Part shown: in pieces, positions 1 through 6,737 of the stretch | Position numbering within the stretch: position 1 is the first letter of the stretch | Layout of the letters: each line of letters opens with the position of its first letter | From: a bacterium | GTDB taxonomy: Bacteria; NPL-UPA2; JAUVJM01 | Direction: 5' to 3' | DNA length: 11,053 nt | Assembly: GCA_030596585.1 (NCBI GenBank) | Contig: JAUVJM010000037.1 | Span: 1-11,053, forward strand | Program-made: the position numbers and the translations under genes | The notes under the pieces: generated by a model | Seen by the model: the letters and a program-made list of their open reading frames with translations, nothing else | Databases searched by the model: none | What the model was told of the DNA's origin: nothing

Positions 1-736
1 AAGCGCTAAGGTGGAAAGGGTCAATGAGGTTGGCGTCTCCCAAATCCGCTGTAGCAGCTTCATAAGCTAGGTTCACCGGATGTTTCAACGGCAGATTCCA
101 GATCGGGAATGTCTCGAACTTTGCATAACCGGATTTCGTTCCTCTTTTGTAATCGTGGTAGAGTTGGGAAAGGCAAGTTGCCAATTTTCCGCTTCCCGGT
201 CCGGGACCGGTCACCACGACGATAGGATGCCTGGTTTCAATGCAGGAATTCTTGCCGTAGCCCTCTTCGCTCACTATTACATCCACATCAGTGGGATATC
301 CTTTTGTGGCAGAATGAAGATATACCTTGACGCCTCGGTTTTCCAATTTGTTTTTGAATTTGACTGCCTGAGCCTGATTGTCAAAACGTGTTATTACCAC
401 TGCCAGAATGTCCAAACCATTTTCCCTTAAGTTGTCGATGAGTTTCAGAGCATCCACATCATATGTTATTCCAAAATCCCCTCTAATTCGTCCTCTCTCG
501 ATGTCTCCCGCGTAGATGCACAGAATTATGTCGATCTTGTCCTTGAGTTGATTAAGCAGTTTGATCTTTATGTTGGGATCATATCCGGGGAGGACTCTTG
601 CAGCGTGATAATCGTACAGGATCTTGCCCCCAAACTCAAGGTAGAGTCTGCCTCTGAGCTTGTTTATTCTTTGCAATATCGCTTTGCTTTGCTCCTCAAG
701 ATACTTTTCGTTGTCAAAGCCGGGCTTTTTTGTCAT
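1..736 (-). CDS. DUF1846 family protein, N-terminal 245 residues (runs off the window start)
   Basis: Translating the minus strand from the ATG at 736 gives an unbroken frame to base 1 (245 codons plus one base), so the gene is cut by the window edge and not broken. It begins MTKKPGFDNEKYLEEQSK and contains YLEFGGKILYDYHAARVLPG (about residues 31-50), a GDIERGRIRGDFGITYD stretch, SEEGYGKNS, and the glycine-rich GPGPGSGK near residue 190, followed by ATCLSQLYHDYKRG and FETFPIWNLPLKHPVN. I recognise this run of motifs as the DUF1846 family, whose members are about 500 residues, so roughly half is present. The GPGPGSGK segment resembles a nucleotide-binding loop, but the biochemical role is unknown to me. 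A good ribosome binding site (GGGAG, four bases before ATG) and the 27-base gap after glmS suggest co-transcription with glmS. The family call is from memory of its motifs. Confidence 0.85.
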   Translation of the reverse strand, partial: MTKKPGFDNEKYLEEQSKAILQRINKLRGRLYLEFGGKILYDYHAARVLPGYDPNIKIKLLNQLKDKIDIILCIYAGDIERGRIRGDFGITYDVDALKLIDNLRENGLDILAVVITRFDNQAQAVKFKNKLENRGVKVYLHSATKGYPTDVDVIVSEEGYGKNSCIETRHPIVVVTGPGPGSGKLATCLSQLYHDYKRGTKSGYAKFETFPIWNLPLKHPVNLAYEAATADLGDANLIDPFHLSA

Positions 737-763
737 TGTACTCCCTTTCGATGTCTTTATATT

Positions 764-2644
764 TTACTCCACGGTCACGCTCTTGGCAAGATTGCGAGGT
801 TGGTCTGGGTCATACCCCTTCAACATTGCCATGTGATAGGCAAAAAGCTGGAGCGGGATAACGGTCAGGAGCGGGGTGAGGCAATATTCCGTCTCGGGGA
901 TTGTGATGACTGTATCCGCCACATCGTATATAGACTCATTGCCTTCACTGGCTATGATGATAACTTGTCCATGACGGGATTTTACTTCCTCGATATTGGA
1001 AATCACCTTCTGATATGTTTGGTCTTCCGTATCCGTAGCGATGAATATGACAGGCATGTTCTCATCGATAAGTGCTATGGGACCGTGTTTCATTTCCGCT
1101 GCCGGGTATCCTTCGGCGTGGATATAGGAGATTTCCTTGAGCTTGAGCGCGCCTTCTAGGGCAATCGGGAAGTTGTAGCCTCTCCCCAGATAGAGAAAAT
1201 TGCTAAAACCTGCGTACCGCTGTGCCATATCCCGGATAAGGCTGCTCTTTTTCAGGATTTCCTCTACCTGTGACGGAATCTCAAGAAGCCTTTGGATAAT
1301 CGTGCCTGCTCTTTGGTCAGTTATGACGTGTTTTTCTCTCCCTATCAGCAGAGCCATCAACGCCAGCAGGCAGACCTGGCTGGTGAATGCTTTAGTTGAA
1401 GCTACCCCTATCTCGGGGCCTGCGTGCAGATATACCCCGCAGTGCGTTTCCCTGGCAATGCTGGAACCCACGACATTGACAAGCCCGAGTGTGGCGGCTC
1501 CTCTTCTCTTTGCTTCTCTTAGTGCGGCGAGAGTGTCTGCGGTCTCGCCGGATTGACTGATGCCGATAACAGTGGTGTCTTTATCGACAATGAAATTTCT
1601 GTATCTTGCTTCTGAAGCGTATTCCACTTCCACGGGGATACCAAGCATGTTTTCAAACAGATATTCACCTACGAGGCTGGCGTGCCAGGATGTCCCGCAG
1701 CCGATGATCACTATCCTCTTCGAATTTAGCAAATGACTCAGTCCTGTTGTTGTTTTTTCAGCGGAGGGCAGTTTGATGAGATCTTCTAATCCTCCGAGTT
1801 TGATTTGCGCTTTCTCTTTCAGGATACGGCCGCGCATGGTATCATAAATCGTCTCAGGCTGCTCAAATATCTCCTTTAGCATATAGTGGGGAAACCCGCC
1901 TTTCGTTATCTTATCCAATGACCAGGTTATACTCTCCACGTCTTTTTCGACTTTCATGTTAGCCTTGTCAATAATGCGGTGACCTGAAGGCTGGAAAACG
2001 CCGATTTCGCCGTCATCCAGGTGAATTGCCTGCCTTGTATGTTCCACAATGGCAACAAGGTCGGAAGCGATTATGTATTCCCCTTCGTTTCCGTTACCTA
2101 CCCCGATGACCAACGGACTCTCTCTGCGGGCGGCAACGATCTTATCGGGCTCATCCTGGCAGATAACCGCAAAGGCATAAGCTCCTTCTATCAGCGTAAG
2201 CGCTTCCTGCACTGCGAGGAGGATGTCCCCGCGGTAGAACTTCTCGACTAAATGAGAAAAGACTTCGGTATCCGTGTCAGAGCGAAAGGTATGCCCCTCA
2301 GCTTCCAGCAGCTTCCGCAGGGGGGCGTGATTTTCGATGATGCCGTTATGCACAATGGCAATCTTCCCGGAACAGTCAATGTGGGGATGAGCGTTCGGCG
2401 TTGATGGTTCTCCGTGCGTGGCCCAGCGGGTGTGGCCCAGTGCGGTGGATCCGGGGAAATTTTCCCTCTTGACGAGATTTTCTAAATCAGCAACTTTCCC
2501 TTTGCATTTCAAAACGGATATTCTGTCCTTATCCGCAATGGCTATCCCGGCTGAATCATATCCTCGATACTCGAGCTGTCTTAAACCCTTCAGGACAACC
2601 GGCAAGGCAGGTTTACTGCCAACATATCCCATTATTCCGCACAT
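764..2644 (-). CDS. glmS: Glutamine--fructose-6-phosphate aminotransferase (isomerizing)
   Basis: GlmS makes glucosamine-6-phosphate from fructose-6-phosphate and glutamine, the first committed step to UDP-GlcNAc for peptidoglycan and lipopolysaccharide, in the cytoplasm. The 626-residue protein starts MCGIMGYVG, giving the catalytic Cys2 that becomes N-terminal after Met removal. The class II amidotransferase domain (about 1-220) shows GHTRWATHGEPS (70-81), NGIIEN (100-105) and SDTDTEV (122-128). Two sugar isomerase (SIS) domains follow: IIGCGTSWHA (313-322) with ISQSGETADT (362-371), and LKLKEISYIHAEGY (500-513) with AEMKHGP (516-522). It ends NLAKSVTVE, the usual GlmS tail. It is about 17 residues longer than the E. 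coli enzyme, apparently in the linker near 282-300. An AAAGGA site overlaps the hisF stop, only 12 bases upstream, so it is probably translated from the same transcript. No glmS ribozyme can fit in that gap. Confidence 0.98.
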   Translation of the reverse strand: MCGIMGYVGSKPALPVVLKGLRQLEYRGYDSAGIAIADKDRISVLKCKGKVADLENLVKRENFPGSTALGHTRWATHGEPSTPNAHPHIDCSGKIAIVHNGIIENHAPLRKLLEAEGHTFRSDTDTEVFSHLVEKFYRGDILLAVQEALTLIEGAYAFAVICQDEPDKIVAARRESPLVIGVGNGNEGEYIIASDLVAIVEHTRQAIHLDDGEIGVFQPSGHRIIDKANMKVEKDVESITWSLDKITKGGFPHYMLKEIFEQPETIYDTMRGRILKEKAQIKLGGLEDLIKLPSAEKTTTGLSHLLNSKRIVIIGCGTSWHASLVGEYLFENMLGIPVEVEYASEARYRNFIVDKDTTVIGISQSGETADTLAALREAKRRGAATLGLVNVVGSSIARETHCGVYLHAGPEIGVASTKAFTSQVCLLALMALLIGREKHVITDQRAGTIIQRLLEIPSQVEEILKKSSLIRDMAQRYAGFSNFLYLGRGYNFPIALEGALKLKEISYIHAEGYPAAEMKHGPIALIDENMPVIFIATDTEDQTYQKVISNIEEVKSRHGQVIIIASEGNESIYDVADTVITIPETEYCLTPLLTVIPLQLFAYHMAMLKGYDPDQPRNLAKSVTVE

Positions 2645-2656
2645 AATCTATTCCTT

Positions 2657-3427
2657 TCACAAGCCCCTAACAGGGATGCCTTTGTTTTCCAGGTATTGTT
2701 TTGCTTCCTTAATTGAATATTCACCATAATGGAAGATGGAAGCGGCAAGCGCGGCGTCTGCTTTACCCTGCGTAAAGGCGTCATAGAGATGTTCGAGATT
2801 CCCCGCTCCCCCCGAAGCAATCACAGGGATGTTTACTGCCTCTGATATCGTTCTCGTCAGCTCAAGGTCGTACCCGTCCCTGGTGCCGTCCCTGTCCATA
2901 CTGGTCAGAAGGATTTCCCCGGCTCCCAGACCCTCTGTTTTTTTCGCCCATTCGACAGCGTCCAGACCTACGGGTTTTCTGCCTCCATAGGTATAAACTT
3001 CCCACTGCTTAACTGGCGGTTTATGGTTGCTTTTAGCGTCTATAGCTACGACAATACATTGAGTTCCGAATTCTTCGGATGCTTCTTTAACTAAACCGGG
3101 ATTTTCTATGGCGGCTGTGTTCAAAGATACTTTGTCCGCCCCGGACTTTAGCAGAAGTCTTATATCTTCTATGTTTCTAATTCCTCCGCCGACGGTGAGC
3201 GGAATGAAGACATGTTCTGCAGTTTTGACGACTATCTCAAGCATGGCGCTTCGTTTCTCGATACTGGCGGTGATATCCAGGTAGACAATCTCATCCGCCC
3301 CTTCCATGGAATACGCCCTTGCCGTTTCTACAGGGTCTCCGGCATCTTTCAAGTCAACGAAATTAACGCCCTTGACGACACGACCGTCTTTAACGTCCAG
3401 GCAGGGAATAATTCTTTTACTTAGCAT
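2657..3427 (-). CDS. hisF: Imidazole glycerol phosphate synthase, cyclase subunit HisF
   Basis: HisF uses ammonia channelled from HisH to convert PRFAR to imidazole glycerol phosphate (histidine pathway) and AICAR (recycled to purines). The 256-residue protein is a full-length TIM barrel starting MLSKRIIPCLDVKDGRVVKG, with the catalytic aspartates in place: Asp11 (CLDV) and Asp130 (AIDAKS). The phosphate-binding loops LTVGGGIR (77-84) and VIASGGAGN are also present, as is the LLTSMDRDGT segment. The sequence matches the standard histidine enzyme and not the divergent HisF-like proteins of surface-sugar clusters. The start overlaps the end of hisH by 11 bases, which fits coupled production of the heterodimer. 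A GAGGA motif lies about 13 bases upstream, rather far for an optimal ribosome binding site. No other his gene is in the window. Confidence 0.97.
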   Translation of the reverse strand: MLSKRIIPCLDVKDGRVVKGVNFVDLKDAGDPVETARAYSMEGADEIVYLDITASIEKRSAMLEIVVKTAEHVFIPLTVGGGIRNIEDIRLLLKSGADKVSLNTAAIENPGLVKEASEEFGTQCIVVAIDAKSNHKPPVKQWEVYTYGGRKPVGLDAVEWAKKTEGLGAGEILLTSMDRDGTRDGYDLELTRTISEAVNIPVIASGGAGNLEHLYDAFTQGKADAALAASIFHYGEYSIKEAKQYLENKGIPVRGL

Positions 3428-4031
3428 AGCCGCAAAAGTTCCTCAGGATTTCCAGACCGTTTTCACTGCTTTTCTCAGGATGGAATTGAACTCCCCATAT
3501 ACTGTCTTTGTTTATCGCGGAAACAAACTCGGGGCCGTATTCGGTCGTGCCGACAATCACGTCCTTATCTTCAGGCTCAACGTAGTAGGAATGAACAAAA
3601 TAGAAATGGGAATCATCAGCTATCCCGTCAAACATTTTACATTTTACATTTTGTTTTTCGACTTTTACGTTGTTCCATCCCATATGGGGGATTTTAACAC
3701 TCTCAGGAAACTTCTTTACCCTGCCATTTATCAGTCCCAGGCCTTTATGAACTCCGTGCTCCTCGCTTTCTGTGAATAGCAGTTGTAATCCCAGGCAGAT
3801 TCCGAGAACAGGGGTTTTTTTCTCAGCCGCCTCATGAATTGAAGGGATGATGTTTAGCTTTTTGAGATTTTTCATACCGCGGGCGAATGCGCCAACCCCG
3901 GGCAGGACTATTGCTTCTGCATCGGAGATTGTCCTGGGATTATGAGTAACCTCAACCGTCGCCCCCGCGGTCTCAAACGCCTTTGTCACACTTCTGATAT
4001 TCCCCATTCCATAGTCAACTACCGCTATCAA
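3417..4031 (-). CDS. hisH: Imidazole glycerol phosphate synthase, glutamine amidotransferase subunit HisH
   Basis: HisH hydrolyses glutamine and passes ammonia to HisF. The class I amidotransferase triad is visible: Cys79 in GICLG, and His184 and Glu186 in GVQFHPE. The oxyanion-strand PGVGAF motif and HSYYVEP are also present. I prefer the TTG start at 4031, giving 204 residues beginning MIAVVDYGMGN as is typical of the family, because GAGGGA (4036-4041) is correctly spaced before it. A GTG at 4043 in the same frame would add MRDI and has no evident ribosome binding site. An A-rich heptad tandem repeat at 3632-3652 encodes residues 127-133, apparently lengthening a loop before the FYFVHSYY strand by a few residues. 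The gene overlaps hisF and lies downstream of guaA. If the GTG start is used, add four to the residue numbers. Confidence 0.96.
   Translation of the reverse strand: MIAVVDYGMGNIRSVTKAFETAGATVEVTHNPRTISDAEAIVLPGVGAFARGMKNLKKLNIIPSIHEAAEKKTPVLGICLGLQLLFTESEEHGVHKGLGLINGRVKKFPESVKIPHMGWNNVKVEKQNVKCKMFDGIADDSHFYFVHSYYVEPEDKDVIVGTTEYGPEFVSAINKDSIWGVQFHPEKSSENGLEILRNFCGYAK
3632..3652. repeat. In-frame heptanucleotide tandem repeat inside hisH (ACATTTT x3)
   Basis: Three exact copies of ACATTTT (AAAATGT on the coding strand) run in tandem. Twenty-one bases equal seven codons, so the array leaves the reading frame intact. It encodes the lysine-rich stretch QNVKCKM in a surface loop of HisH, where family members usually have a shorter, variable segment. 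The A-triplet-phased heptad form resembles the arrays at 4081-4217 and 5757-5791. Confidence 0.85.
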
Positions 4032-4035
4032 AATA

Positions 4036-4041
4036 TCCCTC
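4036..4041 (-). promoter_or_regulatory. Ribosome binding site that decides the hisH start
   Basis: GAGGGA on the minus strand lies four bases before TTG at 4031. It sits inside the coding sequence if the GTG at 4043 were the start. It supports the TTG, which also gives the more typical HisH N-terminus. Confidence 0.6.
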
Positions 4042-4051
4042 ACTACGCTTG

Positions 4052-4073
4052 CCCGCCAACGCTTTGTGGCGGG
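4052..4073. repeat. Inverted repeat (CCCGCCA / TGGCGGG) just upstream of hisH
   Basis: CCCGCCA at 4052-4058 and TGGCGGG at 4067-4073 form a perfect 7-bp GC-rich stem around an 8-base loop. It lies 11 bases upstream of the hisH ribosome binding site and 8 bases from the possible GTG start. No U-tract follows on the minus strand, so it does not look like an intrinsic terminator. It could be a dispersed repeat or an mRNA structure; the sequence does not decide between them. Confidence 0.6.
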
Positions 4074-4080
4074 TTTGGGA

Positions 4081-4217
4081 AAACCCTAAACTCTAAATCC
4101 TAAATTCTAAACAAACTCTAAACTCAAAATACAAAACCGTAAATCAAAACTGTTTTGGGCTTTGAGTTTCGGATTTTGGATTTGTTTAGTGTTTCGAGTT
4201 TAGTATTTAGTGTTTTC
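4081..4217. repeat. Degenerate heptanucleotide repeat array forming a long imperfect palindrome (guaA-hisH gap)
   Basis: From 4081 the plus strand runs in phased 7-base units beginning AAA (AAACCCT, AAACTCT, AAATCCT and so on to 4147), with one 4-base slip at 4109-4112. From 4153 the pattern reverses into T-rich units (TTTCGGA, TTTTGGA, AGTTTAG) in similar phase to 4217. The centre is a perfect AAAAC-T-GTTTT palindrome at 4146-4156. The arms are related as imperfect inverted repeats of about 65 bases, so the RNA could fold into a long mismatched hairpin. This array and the hairpin at 4052-4073 fill the whole 177-base gap, and I see no open reading frame or promoter in it. It ends three bases from the guaA stop codon. 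Confidence 0.85.
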
Positions 4218-4220
4218 TCT

Positions 4221-5807
4221 TCACTCCCACTCGATAGTCGAGGGGGGTTTGGTGGAGATGTCGTATACCACGCGGTTTATGCCTTTTACTTCGTTGATGA
4301 TGCGATTCGAAATTCTCCCCAATAGTGCGTGAGGGAGTTTCGCCCAGTCGGCAGTCATCCCGTCTTTGCTTGTAACCGCACGTATGGCTGCGACATTCTC
4401 GTACGTGCGTTCATCTCCCATGACGCCTACCGTCCTGACAGGAAGGAGTATGGCAAAAGCCTGCCATATCTTCTTGTAGAGCTTTGCCTTCCTGATTTCT
4501 TCCTCAACCCTTGCGTCTGCCTCTCTCAGAATAGCGAGTCTCTCCTCTGTTACGTCTCCGATTATCCTCACTGCCAGGCCGGGTCCGGGGAAAGGCTGTC
4601 TCCAGATTATTGCATCAGGAAGTCCTAATTCATTGCCCGCCTGCCTTACTTCGTCCTTGAACAGGAACCTGAAAGGCTCAACCAGCTCAAATTGCATCTT
4701 CCGGGGCAGTCCCCCTACGTTGTGATGCGTCTTAATCGTAGCCGAGGGACCGCCAAAAGGGGACATTGATTCAATCACATCGGGATAAAGTGTGCCCTGA
4801 GCTAAGAACTTTATCCTGCCAATGCCCCTGGCTTGTTTCTCAAATACGCGGATGAATTCCCTGCCGATGATTTTTCGTTTCTCCTCTGGGTTCGAGATTC
4901 CTTCCAACTTCTTCAGGAACTTGTCTCTGGCGTTGACGTGTATCAGGTTGATGTGGTAACGTTCTTTGAACTTCTTGACGACTTCTTCAGACTCATTCTT
5001 TCGCAATAGACCATTGTCAACAAAGACACAGACCAACTTATTGCCTATTGCCTTGTGGAGAAGTATTGCCAGGACAGAAGAATCCACTCCTCCGCTGAGA
5101 GCCAATAGTACACGTCCGCTTCCTACCGTTTGCCTTATGGTGCGGACAGAATCTTCAACAAAAGCTTTCATAGTCCAGTTTCCCGAACATCCTGCAATCT
5201 TTCTCAAGAAATTACCGATAATTTTCCCTCCCTGGGGAGTATGAACCACCTCAGGGTGGAATTGCAGACCGTAGATTTTCTTTTGCTCATTTTTCATTGC
5301 CGCCAGCGGACAATTTCTGGTATGGGCAATTGCCTGAAAGCCGTCCGGCAGTTTTTTCGGCTTGTCGCCATGACTCATCCAGACGACGAGCTTGCGTTCG
5401 ATGCCGCTGAACAAATTGCCCTTCTTGTCTACGGTTAGGCTTGCCATTCCGTATTCACGACTCAAAGCTGATTTGACCTCGCCCCCAAGAACTTTACACA
5501 TGAGCTGCATCCCGTAGCATATGCCTAATATAGGTATTCCCAATTCGAATATTTCCCGGGAGCAAACAGGGCTTTGGGGTGATGCAACTGTCGCGGGGCT
5601 GCCGGAGAGAATGATTGCTTTTGGTTTGTTTCTCAGAAATTCCTCAGGAGAGGTTTTATGGGAGAAAATCTCGCAGTAAACCTTGCATTCTCTGACCCGC
5701 CGGGCGATGAGCTGGGTATACTGGGAACCGAAGTCAAGAATCGCCACCCATTCCCCGGGTTTCGGGTTTCGGGTCTCAGACTTCGGATTTTTATTGCAGG
5801 AACTCAT
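4221..5807 (-). CDS. guaA: GMP synthase (glutamine-hydrolysing)
   Basis: GuaA converts XMP to GMP using ATP and glutamine, the last step of guanine nucleotide synthesis. The 528-residue protein has a class I amidotransferase domain (about 21-205) with ILDFGSQYTQLIARRVRE, nucleophile Cys97 (LGICYGMQ), and His184 and Glu186 (LQFHPEVVHT). An ATP-pyrophosphatase domain follows with the P-loop-like LALSGGVDSSV (235-245), then a dimerisation domain containing RQPFPGPGLAVRIIGD and the invariant tail KPPSTIEWE. The ATG at 5807 has only a weak ribosome binding site. It gives 22 residues before ILDFG, against about 9 in E. coli, and the extra part (NPKSETRNPKP) is a translated heptad repeat. A GTG at 5747 (codon 21) preceded by GGGGAA is an alternative start. 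Function is secure, but the exact N-terminus is not. Confidence 0.98.
   Translation of the reverse strand: MSSCNKNPKSETRNPKPGEWVAILDFGSQYTQLIARRVRECKVYCEIFSHKTSPEEFLRNKPKAIILSGSPATVASPQSPVCSREIFELGIPILGICYGMQLMCKVLGGEVKSALSREYGMASLTVDKKGNLFSGIERKLVVWMSHGDKPKKLPDGFQAIAHTRNCPLAAMKNEQKKIYGLQFHPEVVHTPQGGKIIGNFLRKIAGCSGNWTMKAFVEDSVRTIRQTVGSGRVLLALSGGVDSSVLAILLHKAIGNKLVCVFVDNGLLRKNESEEVVKKFKERYHINLIHVNARDKFLKKLEGISNPEEKRKIIGREFIRVFEKQARGIGRIKFLAQGTLYPDVIESMSPFGGPSATIKTHHNVGGLPRKMQFELVEPFRFLFKDEVRQAGNELGLPDAIIWRQPFPGPGLAVRIIGDVTEERLAILREADARVEEEIRKAKLYKKIWQAFAILLPVRTVGVMGDERTYENVAAIRAVTSKDGMTADWAKLPHALLGRISNRIINEVKGINRVVYDISTKPPSTIEWE
5757..5791. repeat. Heptanucleotide repeat at the 5' end of guaA
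   Basis: Five consecutive 7-base units on the plus strand: GGGTTTC twice, then GGGTCTC, AGACTTC and GGATTTT. If the ATG at 5807 is used, they encode NPKSETRNPKP, which has no counterpart in GuaA proteins I know. The units resemble those in the T-rich arm at 4153-4217 (for example TTTCGGA followed by TTTTGGA), so this looks like the same repeat class placed at the gene start. Confidence 0.8.
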
Positions 5808-5836
5808 CTTCTGAGGTGAGCAGTACCTTCATTTTC

Positions 5837-5953
5837 GTAAATATTCGGTGAACACGTCATTCTGGTAGTCGCAGGCTTTAGCCTGCGTCCCGAATGCTTT
5901 CGGGACGGCTACCCTCAAAACCTCGAGATACTATGTCTTTACCGAATATTTAC
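5837..5953. repeat. 117-base MITE-like element with 13-base perfect inverted ends
   Basis: GTAAATATTCGGT at 5837-5849 is exactly reverse-complemented at 5941-5953 (ACCGAATATTTAC). The similarity continues imperfectly for several more bases inward (GTGAACACGTCAT against GTAAAGACATAGT). The element encloses the 48-base double hairpin at 5865-5912 and takes up most of the gap between the ANTAR gene and guaA. There is no coding capacity. I could not find a convincing target-site duplication in the flanks. It is probably a non-autonomous mobile element, or one repeat nested in another. Confidence 0.75.
5865..5912. repeat. REP/BIME-like GTAG...CTAC double hairpin, copy A
   Basis: The element starts GTAG and ends CTAC, and one more G-C pair outside makes GGTAG/CTACC. 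Two hairpins sit inside: CGCAGGC-TTTA-GCCTGCG (5870-5887) and GTCCCGAA-TGCT-TTCGGGAC (5887-5906). GTAG at the foot of a hairpin is the recognition tetranucleotide of REP elements mobilised by RAYT (TnpA-REP) transposases. The arrangement matches a REP plus inverted REP pair. No transposase is in the window. Confidence 0.75.
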
Positions 5954-5984
5954 TTGTTTTTTGACCTTAGGGTTTTCCAAGTAC

Positions 5985-6689
5985 TTACTTCGATTTCTTC
6001 ATGCTTGCGGCTAAAATAATTGCTTCAGCAACTTCCCGCATTGTCTTGCGATGGTCCATGCTGTATCTCCGGAGCTTAAGATAGGCGCGTTCCTCTGTCA
6101 TGCCTTCCTCTTTCATCAGTATGCCTTTCGCACGTTCGATCCTCTTGCGCGCTTCCAATTCTTCCTGTATTACCCTGCTTTTGACCATCAGTTCCGTATT
6201 TTCGATTGCGACTGCTGCCTGATTAGCTATGGAGTTCAGGATATGCACCTCCGTTTCGGTGAAATCATGCTGGAAGGGAGTGTAACAGTTAATAACTCCT
6301 ATAACTTTTCCTTTCACCGCTAGTGGAACACATAGGAGAGAGCGCAACCCCTCTTTTTGGGCAATGTCTCTATACTTATACTCCTTTTCCATGGTGACAT
6401 CCCTGACGGATAGAGGTTTGTTCTCCTTGGCGACTTTTCCGGCAATCCCTTCGCCTATTTTCAAAGGAGGCTTTTTGTTGTATTCTTCGCTGACGCTTTG
6501 AGTAGCCCTTATTACCAATTCGTTCTTTTTCTCGTTGATGAGAAGCAGTGAGCAGATGTTTGACCGCATCACCTCCGCGGTTACCGCTACTATCAAACGC
6601 AGGATGTCCTCCAGGTATAAGTCTGAAGTTATTGCTTTTCCTATCTTCGATAGAGCTTTTATCTGCTGTTCGTAAGACATGTTTTCCAT
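5985..6689 (-). CDS. GAF-ANTAR domain protein, predicted transcription antitermination regulator
   Basis: The 234-residue soluble protein has an N-terminal GAF sensor domain (about 20-163), with LLINEKKNELVIRA, IGEGIAGKVAKENKPL and SLLCVPLAVKGKVIGVIN segments typical of GAF folds. A helical linker follows (165-183), then a C-terminal ANTAR domain (about 174-228), recognised by ARKRIERAKGILMKEEGMTE and YSMDHRKTMREVAEAI. ANTAR proteins such as NasR, AmiR and EutV bind paired RNA hairpins and prevent termination, often in nitrogen-related operons. The GAF ligand cannot be told from the sequence. The start has a good GGAG site six bases upstream. It lies between the glutamate synthase operon and guaA in the same orientation, so regulation of one or both is plausible but inferred. 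REP-like elements flank it on both sides. Confidence 0.92.
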   Translation of the reverse strand: MENMSYEQQIKALSKIGKAITSDLYLEDILRLIVAVTAEVMRSNICSLLLINEKKNELVIRATQSVSEEYNKKPPLKIGEGIAGKVAKENKPLSVRDVTMEKEYKYRDIAQKEGLRSLLCVPLAVKGKVIGVINCYTPFQHDFTETEVHILNSIANQAAVAIENTELMVKSRVIQEELEARKRIERAKGILMKEEGMTEERAYLKLRRYSMDHRKTMREVAEAIILAASMKKSK

Positions 6690-6737
6690 AGCTGTCTCCT
6701 GCGCACGGGTAACTATTTAGCCATCAGAAATGCAGCT

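Noticed and set aside
80..430. 116-codon plus-strand open frame
   Set aside because: It is entirely antisense to the DUF1846 coding frame, which has strong family motifs.
548..1159. 203-codon plus-strand open frame
   Set aside because: It runs antisense across the glmS 3' end and the start of the DUF1846 gene, both of which are clearly coding, and it resembles no family.
2645..2656. glmS ribozyme upstream of glmS
   Set aside because: Only 12 bases separate hisF from glmS, far too few for the ribozyme, and the upstream sequence is hisF coding.
4081..4217. Telomere-like or CRISPR repeat array
   Set aside because: CCCTAAA-like units occur but are degenerate, short and inverted in the middle. 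There are no spacers of constant length and no cas genes.
5808..5984. Purine riboswitch in the guaA leader
   Set aside because: The leader is explained by the inverted-ended element and its double hairpin. I saw none of the conserved loop sequences of a purine or PRPP/guanidine-type riboswitch.
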